This document shows positions 31,563 through 35,929 of a DNA stretch of 35,929 nt, piece by piece. The stretch is from Actinomadura montaniterrae. GTDB taxonomy: Bacteria > Actinomycetota > Actinomycetes > Streptosporangiales > Streptosporangiaceae. A model generated the notes under the pieces. That model was not told the DNA's origin. It searched no databases and was given only the letters and a program-made list of their open reading frames with translations. Within the stretch, counting starts at the first letter, position 1, and each line of letters starts with the position of its first letter. Both the position numbers and the translations under genes were made by a program. The stretch covers positions 1-35,929 of the forward strand of contig NZ_WBMR01000087.1 of assembly GCF_008923365.1 (NCBI RefSeq), written 5' to 3'.

Positions 31563-33758
31563 TTACCGGCGTCCGCCCGGCAACCTGCGCGCGAACGTGG
31601 CGATCGTCGCCTGGACCTCGTCGACCCGCAGCAGCTTCGCGAACACCAGGTACAGCAGCCCGCCGCCGCCCGCGCCCACGACCAGCGTGATCAGCGCGGG
31701 GCCCAGCGTGTCGGTGCCGAGCGCGGCGTCGGCGACGGCGTGCACCGCGTACGCGAACCCGATCAGCGGCCAGATCGCGACCAGCAGCTTCAGGTGGCCG
31801 CCGATGATGCGGCGGCCGTCCATGCCGCCGAGCTTGCGGCGCAGCACGAGCCAGCACACGAAGGTGCCGACGGCGTTGGTGACGGCGTAGCCGCCGGCCA
31901 TGCCGACCACGATCCACTTGACGCTGAGCAGGTTGTACGCGGCGAACGCCAGGATGATGTTGGCCGTGACGGAGACCACGCCGATCAGCGCGGGCGTCCG
32001 GGTGTCGCCGAAGGAGTAGAAGACCCGCAGCATCAGCTGGTAGGTGGAGAACGGCACCAGCGCGATCGCGAACATCTGCATGACGCGGGCGATCACCAGC
32101 GCGTCGGAGGCGTGCGTGTTGCCGTGCGCGAACAGCACGGTGGTGATCTCCGGGCCGAGCACCAGCATCAGCGCCGCCGCCGGCATGATGATCACCGAGG
32201 AGAGGCGCAGCCCGCTGGAGAACGCCGACCGCACGTCGGCGACCTTCCCCTCGGCGGCGAACCGGCTCATCCGGGGCAGCAGCGCGGTGATCACCGAGAC
32301 GCCGACGATCGCGTACGGCAGCTGGAACATCTGGTAGGCGGTGAAGTACGGGGTGTACCCGTAGCCGTCGCCGAGGCCCTTGGCGTGGCCGAGGTCGCCG
32401 GCCCGGTTGGCGAGGGCGGTGACGACGGCGAGCCCGGCCTGCGTGGCGACGACGTACAGCAGCGTCCAGCCCGCCATCCGGCCGACCTGGCCGACCTCGC
32501 CGCGCCGGAAGTCCAGCCGGGGCCGCCAGCGGAACCCGACGCGGCGCAGCGACGGCCACAGCGCGACCGTCTGCAGCACGATGCCGCCGGTCGTGCCGGC
32601 GGCCAGCACCAGGAACTCGGTGTCGGAGATGCTCGACGGGTCGACCTTGCCGGACGCCATCGCCAGGAACACGCCGCCGACGCCGATCACGACGATGTTG
32701 TTCAGGATCGGCGCCCACATCGGGGCGGCGAAGCTGTTGCGGGTGTTGAGGATCGCGCCGGCGAACGCGCCGACGCCGTAGAAGAAGATCTGCGGCAGGA
32801 AGAACCGGGCGAACATGACCGCGATGTGCCGCTGGTCGCCCTTGTAGCTGCCCGCGAGGACGTCGATGAACAGCGGCGCCGCGATCACCGCGACGACCGT
32901 CAGGACCGCGAGGCCGATGACCGCGAGCGTGAAGACGCGCTGCTCGTACTGCTCGCCGTAGGTGCGGTCGCGCTCCTTCGCGCGGACCAGCAGCGGCACG
33001 ACGACGCTGGTCAGGATGCCGCCGAGCAGCAGGTCGTAGATCTGGTTCGGGATCGTGTTCGCGGTGTTGTAGGCGTTCGCGAGCAGGCCGGTGCTGAGCG
33101 CGGCGACGATGACGGCCGTGCGCAGGAAGCCGGTGACGCGGGACACCAGCGTCCCGATCGCCATGATCGCGCCGGAGCGCAGCACGCCGCCGGACGCGGC
33201 CTCGCCGCCGCCGTCCGCGGGGGGCGGGACGTCCACGACGGTCTCGCCCACGGGGCCGCCCCCGCCGGGGAGCGGGATGTCAATCGCGGTCTCGGCCGCG
33301 ATGTTCGCCGCGGTGCGCGGCCGTCCCGTCGGCTCCGGGGCCGGGCGGCCCGGCGGGTTCTGCGCCGCCGGCCGCCCCGGGACCTGCGGGGGCGCCGGGG
33401 GCCGCTGATGGCGCGGCTGCCGGGGAGGCTGAGGGGGATACGGGGGCTGCCGGCCCGGCGCCGGGTACCCCTGAGGCGCCTGCTCCGGCCGGACCGGATG
33501 GCCCTGCGGCCCCGGGGAACCCGGCCGCGCCGGATATCCCTGCGGCGGACGCGCCGGAGGGGGGCCTTGCGGAGGGCCCTGCCGCGGGCCCGGCGGGGGA
33601 CCCTGCGGCGGAGGGCTCTGCGGCGGAGGCCCCTGCGGGCGGTACTCCGGACCCTGGGAAGCCGGACCCCGGGAACCCTGACCCGGGGAACCCGGGACCG
33701 GGGAATCCGTTCCCCGGTTCTCCGGTCTCTGCTGGTCCCACTCCGGTCGACCCGTCAC
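31563..33758 (-). CDS. murJ: Lipid II flippase MurJ (MviN) with Pro-rich N-terminus
   Basis: 731 residues from GTG 33758, which has GGAGG six bases upstream; an earlier GTG at 33839 has no such site. Residues 1 to about 190 are Pro/Gln/Gly-rich and cytoplasmic. The MATE-like core (about 195-731) has around 14 membrane segments. Family features include SGAIMAIGTLVSRVTGFLR, NTANTIPNQIYDLLLGG, FFLPQIFFYGVGAFAGAILN and the Arg/Pro-containing YAIVGVSVITALLPRMS. It moves lipid II across the membrane for peptidoglycan synthesis. Its first 479 bp overlap, in another frame, the 3' end of the DUF6049 gene. The pseudokinase follows on the same strand and probably regulates it. Confidence 0.94.
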   Translation of the reverse strand: MTGRPEWDQQRPENRGTDSPVPGSPGQGSRGPASQGPEYRPQGPPPQSPPPQGPPPGPRQGPPQGPPPARPPQGYPARPGSPGPQGHPVRPEQAPQGYPAPGRQPPYPPQPPRQPRHQRPPAPPQVPGRPAAQNPPGRPAPEPTGRPRTAANIAAETAIDIPLPGGGGPVGETVVDVPPPADGGGEAASGGVLRSGAIMAIGTLVSRVTGFLRTAVIVAALSTGLLANAYNTANTIPNQIYDLLLGGILTSVVVPLLVRAKERDRTYGEQYEQRVFTLAVIGLAVLTVVAVIAAPLFIDVLAGSYKGDQRHIAVMFARFFLPQIFFYGVGAFAGAILNTRNSFAAPMWAPILNNIVVIGVGGVFLAMASGKVDPSSISDTEFLVLAAGTTGGIVLQTVALWPSLRRVGFRWRPRLDFRRGEVGQVGRMAGWTLLYVVATQAGLAVVTALANRAGDLGHAKGLGDGYGYTPYFTAYQMFQLPYAIVGVSVITALLPRMSRFAAEGKVADVRSAFSSGLRLSSVIIMPAAALMLVLGPEITTVLFAHGNTHASDALVIARVMQMFAIALVPFSTYQLMLRVFYSFGDTRTPALIGVVSVTANIILAFAAYNLLSVKWIVVGMAGGYAVTNAVGTFVCWLVLRRKLGGMDGRRIIGGHLKLLVAIWPLIGFAYAVHAVADAALGTDTLGPALITLVVGAGGGGLLYLVFAKLLRVDEVQATIATFARRLPGGRR

Positions 33759-35928
33759 CGGCTGCCTCCGCTTTCCGGCGGCGCCTCGCTCTGATGGCCC
33801 GCACTCCGACGCCCACGAAGAGTACGGCAAGTCCGCCACCGGTGATGAGCAGGGAGAGCCGCCCGTAACCCGTGGTGCGGACCGTGATGGTGGCGCTGCT
33901 GAACACCCTGCCCGAGCCCGGGTCCCGCAACTCCAGGCGGACGTCGAAGTTGCCGTTGCCCGCCGCCTGCGCGGGGAACCAGCGCTGCACCTGCTCCCCC
34001 GGCCGCAGGTCGATGACGTCCTCGCCCTTGTCGAGCTTGCCGAGCTGCAGCTTGGCGGTGTTCACGGACGTCGCGACCAGCCGCACCCGGACCGCCTGGC
34101 CGTGCAGCGTGTTCTTGACGGTGACGGGCAGCTTGCCGGAGCTGCCCGCCATGTTCGCCCGCCGGTTCTTGGTCGTGACGATGCGGACCCGCGCCATCTC
34201 GTGGTCCACCTCGTCCGACAGCTCGATCCTGGCGTTGCGGGCGCGGGACGGGCTCGTCCGCCACGACGCCGACTGGACGCGCAGCAGGGCCCGCTCGTAG
34301 GAGATGCCGATCGGCTCCGTCATGATCGCGCGGAACCGGGCGGCGCGGCGGGCGATGGCGGCGACCTGGTCGAGGTAGGCGGCGCCGAGCTCGTACTTCT
34401 GGTACTCGTCGTTGTAGGCGCGCAGCTCGCGGGGCTGCGCGCGGGTCCGCTCGATCTTGTCGAGGCCGGTGGCGCGCAGCCAGCTCGCGCCCTTGGTGAA
34501 CTTCAGCAGGTCGCCGGCCAGGCCGGGGGCGGGGTTCCAGTTCCGGTCGGGGGCGATGACGAGGGTGCGCTGGACGTTCGGCGCCTCGCCGGCGATCACC
34601 GCGGTCTCGGCGAGGAACCGCTGCTCGGTCAGCACCGCGCCGCCGGGCGCCCGCGAGTTCGCGCTGACGATGTCGTTCAGGCCCGAGTCGTAGATCAGCG
34701 TCTTGCGGGTGCCCTGGTGGGCCGTCTGGATCGCGCTGGCGGCGTTCGCCGGCTCGCCCGCCGGCAGGTCGCCGAACTGCAGGTCGCTCATCAGGAACGA
34801 CCCGCCGCCCTTGAGGCCGTACCTGGCGAGCGCGTCGAGCGTGTCGGGGCCGGCGACGCCGTACGGCGGCCACGCGTAGCGCGCGTCGGGCGCGCGCCCG
34901 ATGACGTCGGACGCGACGCGGGTGTTGCGCGGGTCGAACGCGGTCGCGATCGGCCCGGTCGTCTTGTTGCGGGCGAGCGCGACGGCGTCGGGGTCGGCGT
35001 ACGGGAGCGTGAAGTAGCGGTGGTCGCCCTTCGCGGCGTTGCGCAGGGCCGTCAGCCAGGCGCCCGCCGCGGCGCTCTTCTTCACCGTCTTCGTCGACGT
35101 CTTCGCGCCGGGCGTCAGCACGTGGTAGTCGTGCTGCGCGATCTGCTGGACGTCGTCGAGGAGCGCCGGGTCGACCGCCCAGGTGACGGGGGTCTTCGGG
35201 TTGGCGGCCGCCGCGCCGACGAGGTCGTTCAGCCGTCCGGTGCCGGCCACCTCCCCGGCGAGCCGGTCGTCGAGGAAGACCGAGTCGCCGGCCCGGTGCT
35301 GCTGGTCGGCGAGGGGCAGCACCCAGCCGACCGCGACGGGCTTGAAGTGCGTCTGCTTCGGCATGAACGTGACGAACGTCGTCACGCCGCCGACGACCTG
35401 CTGCGCGGAGTTGAGGACCTCGACGCCGACCGGGTAGACGCCGGGCGTGGCGCCCGGCGGCACCAGGTTCAGCGCCGAGACGGGGAGCTTGAACTGCCAG
35501 TCCTGCCGCCCGCCGGAGGCGTCCGCCCGCGGGATCTGCTGGGCCTTGCCGGCGACGGGGAGCTGGTTCGCGGTCATCCCGGCGTACTGGTCGAGCAGGC
35601 TGCGGTTGGTGATGGGCTGCCGGCCGTAGCGCAGCCGGACGGTCACCCCGCCGATCGCGTGCCCGGACCGGTTCTGCGCCGTGCCGCGGATGTCGAGGGT
35701 GGAGTTCGCCTTCAGCGGCTTCGGGCTGACCTTGGTCAGCGCGATGCCGACCTGGCTGCGGCTGCGCCCCTGACCGGGGGTCTCCGGCGCGCCGGGGGAG
35801 CCGGGCTGGGCGGCGTCCGGTTCGGCCGCTTCGGGTTGCGCGACCGTGGCCCCCGCGAGCGCGGCGCCGGAGAGCGCGGCGGTGGCGGGGGCGCCGGAGA
35901 GCGCGGCGGTGCCGGGCGCGGCGGCGAG
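33280..35928 (-). CDS. DUF6049 secreted, membrane-anchored protein (5' end beyond window)
   Basis: 882 C-terminal residues are visible; the frame is open to the right edge of the window. The outermost part is Ala/Gly/Pro-rich (ALAGATVAQPEAAEPD) and looks like the end of a signal peptide plus a short linker, so the start should be just outside. The main domain runs from IALTKVSPKPLKANSTLDI through RYAWPPYGVAGPDTLDALAR to the DVRLELRDPGSGRVF beta-domain. A membrane segment (LSLLITGGGLAVLFVGVGV) and RARRRRKAE anchor follow. A Gly/Pro/Ala tail of about 190 residues, with GFPGSG repeats, overlaps murJ. The family corresponds by synteny to M. tuberculosis Rv3909; function unknown. Confidence 0.85.
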   Translation of the reverse strand, partial: LAAAPGTAALSGAPATAALSGAALAGATVAQPEAAEPDAAQPGSPGAPETPGQGRSRSQVGIALTKVSPKPLKANSTLDIRGTAQNRSGHAIGGVTVRLRYGRQPITNRSLLDQYAGMTANQLPVAGKAQQIPRADASGGRQDWQFKLPVSALNLVPPGATPGVYPVGVEVLNSAQQVVGGVTTFVTFMPKQTHFKPVAVGWVLPLADQQHRAGDSVFLDDRLAGEVAGTGRLNDLVGAAAANPKTPVTWAVDPALLDDVQQIAQHDYHVLTPGAKTSTKTVKKSAAAGAWLTALRNAAKGDHRYFTLPYADPDAVALARNKTTGPIATAFDPRNTRVASDVIGRAPDARYAWPPYGVAGPDTLDALARYGLKGGGSFLMSDLQFGDLPAGEPANAASAIQTAHQGTRKTLIYDSGLNDIVSANSRAPGGAVLTEQRFLAETAVIAGEAPNVQRTLVIAPDRNWNPAPGLAGDLLKFTKGASWLRATGLDKIERTRAQPRELRAYNDEYQKYELGAAYLDQVAAIARRAARFRAIMTEPIGISYERALLRVQSASWRTSPSRARNARIELSDEVDHEMARVRIVTTKNRRANMAGSSGKLPVTVKNTLHGQAVRVRLVATSVNTAKLQLGKLDKGEDVIDLRPGEQVQRWFPAQAAGNGNFDVRLELRDPGSGRVFSSATITVRTTGYGRLSLLITGGGLAVLFVGVGVRAIRARRRRKAEAAGDGSTGVGPAETGEPGNGFPGPGFPGSGFPGSGFPGSGVPPAGASAAEPSAAGSPAGPAAGPSARPPSGASAAGISGAAGFPGAAGPSGPAGAGASGVPGAGPAAPVSPSASPAAAPSAAPGAPAGPGAAGGAEPAGPPGPGADGTAAHRGEHRGRDRD

Positions 35929-35929
35929 G

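Noticed and set aside
31401..33794. 797-codon plus-strand frame opposite murJ
   Set aside because: Antisense shadow of murJ; the His/Asp/Arg/Gly-rich translation is not protein-like.
1..35929. CRISPR array, insertion sequence or defence island
   Set aside because: No regularly spaced direct repeats of suitable length, no transposase and no restriction, toxin-antitoxin or abortive-infection genes were recognised; the content is core chromosome apart from the relic at the left edge.

Overview
The window is a high-GC actinobacterial chromosome segment carrying the replication origin. Gene order and protein features (dnaA with a very long linker, gnd between recF and dnaN, DciA beside gyrB, a sigM/anti-sigma locus near trxBA, a separate pseudokinase next to murJ) fit a Streptomyces-like or Thermomonosporaceae/Actinomadura-like organism. 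That placement is inferred from synteny; no 16S gene is present.

Left arm (1-10746). At the extreme left are the end of an unidentified gene and a frameshifted tyrosine-recombinase relic ending about 60 bp from the 3' end of tRNA-Ile(GAT), which looks like the scar of an integrated element. A minus-strand block transcribed away from the origin follows (listed right to left): dnaN, gnd, recF, dciA, gyrB, gyrA and a DUF3566 membrane protein, then tRNA-Ile.

Origin (10747-11399). The dnaN-dnaA intergenic region is packed with DnaA boxes of TTGTCCACA/TCCCCA type, with an AT-richer stretch near dnaN. dnaA (760 codons) has two further boxes upstream of its start.

Right of dnaA (14152-20970). A plus-strand series contains rpmH, rnpA, yidD, yidC and jag/khpB (RNA maturation and membrane insertion), then rsmG-parA-parB with 4-nt overlaps. 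Between jag and rsmG lie tandem repeats, strong hairpins, three perfect TTATCCACA boxes and a minus-strand DUF6458 gene. A parS-like site lies inside parA and four more lie between parB and ddl, in a roughly 1 kb region with no convincing gene.

Far right (22102-35929). Mostly minus strand: a Ddl-family ATP-grasp ligase, a PLP aminotransferase, a GNAT protein (plus), trxA-trxB with a textbook sigma-R-type promoter, two small plus-strand genes (dienelactone hydrolase-like and TfoX-like), a zinc anti-sigma factor with its ECF sigma factor (sigM type), a membrane pseudokinase, the lipid II flippase murJ, and the 3' part of a secreted DUF6049 protein whose 3' end overlaps murJ out of frame by about 480 bp.

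The genes serve replication initiation, chromosome segregation, membrane protein insertion, thiol redox balance and cell-wall synthesis. I did not find a clearly new multi-gene system. The points most worth a second look are the satellite DnaA-box cluster, the same-variant parS family in a G/T-rich spacer, the DUF6049/murJ overlap, the very long DnaA linker and the integrase scar.
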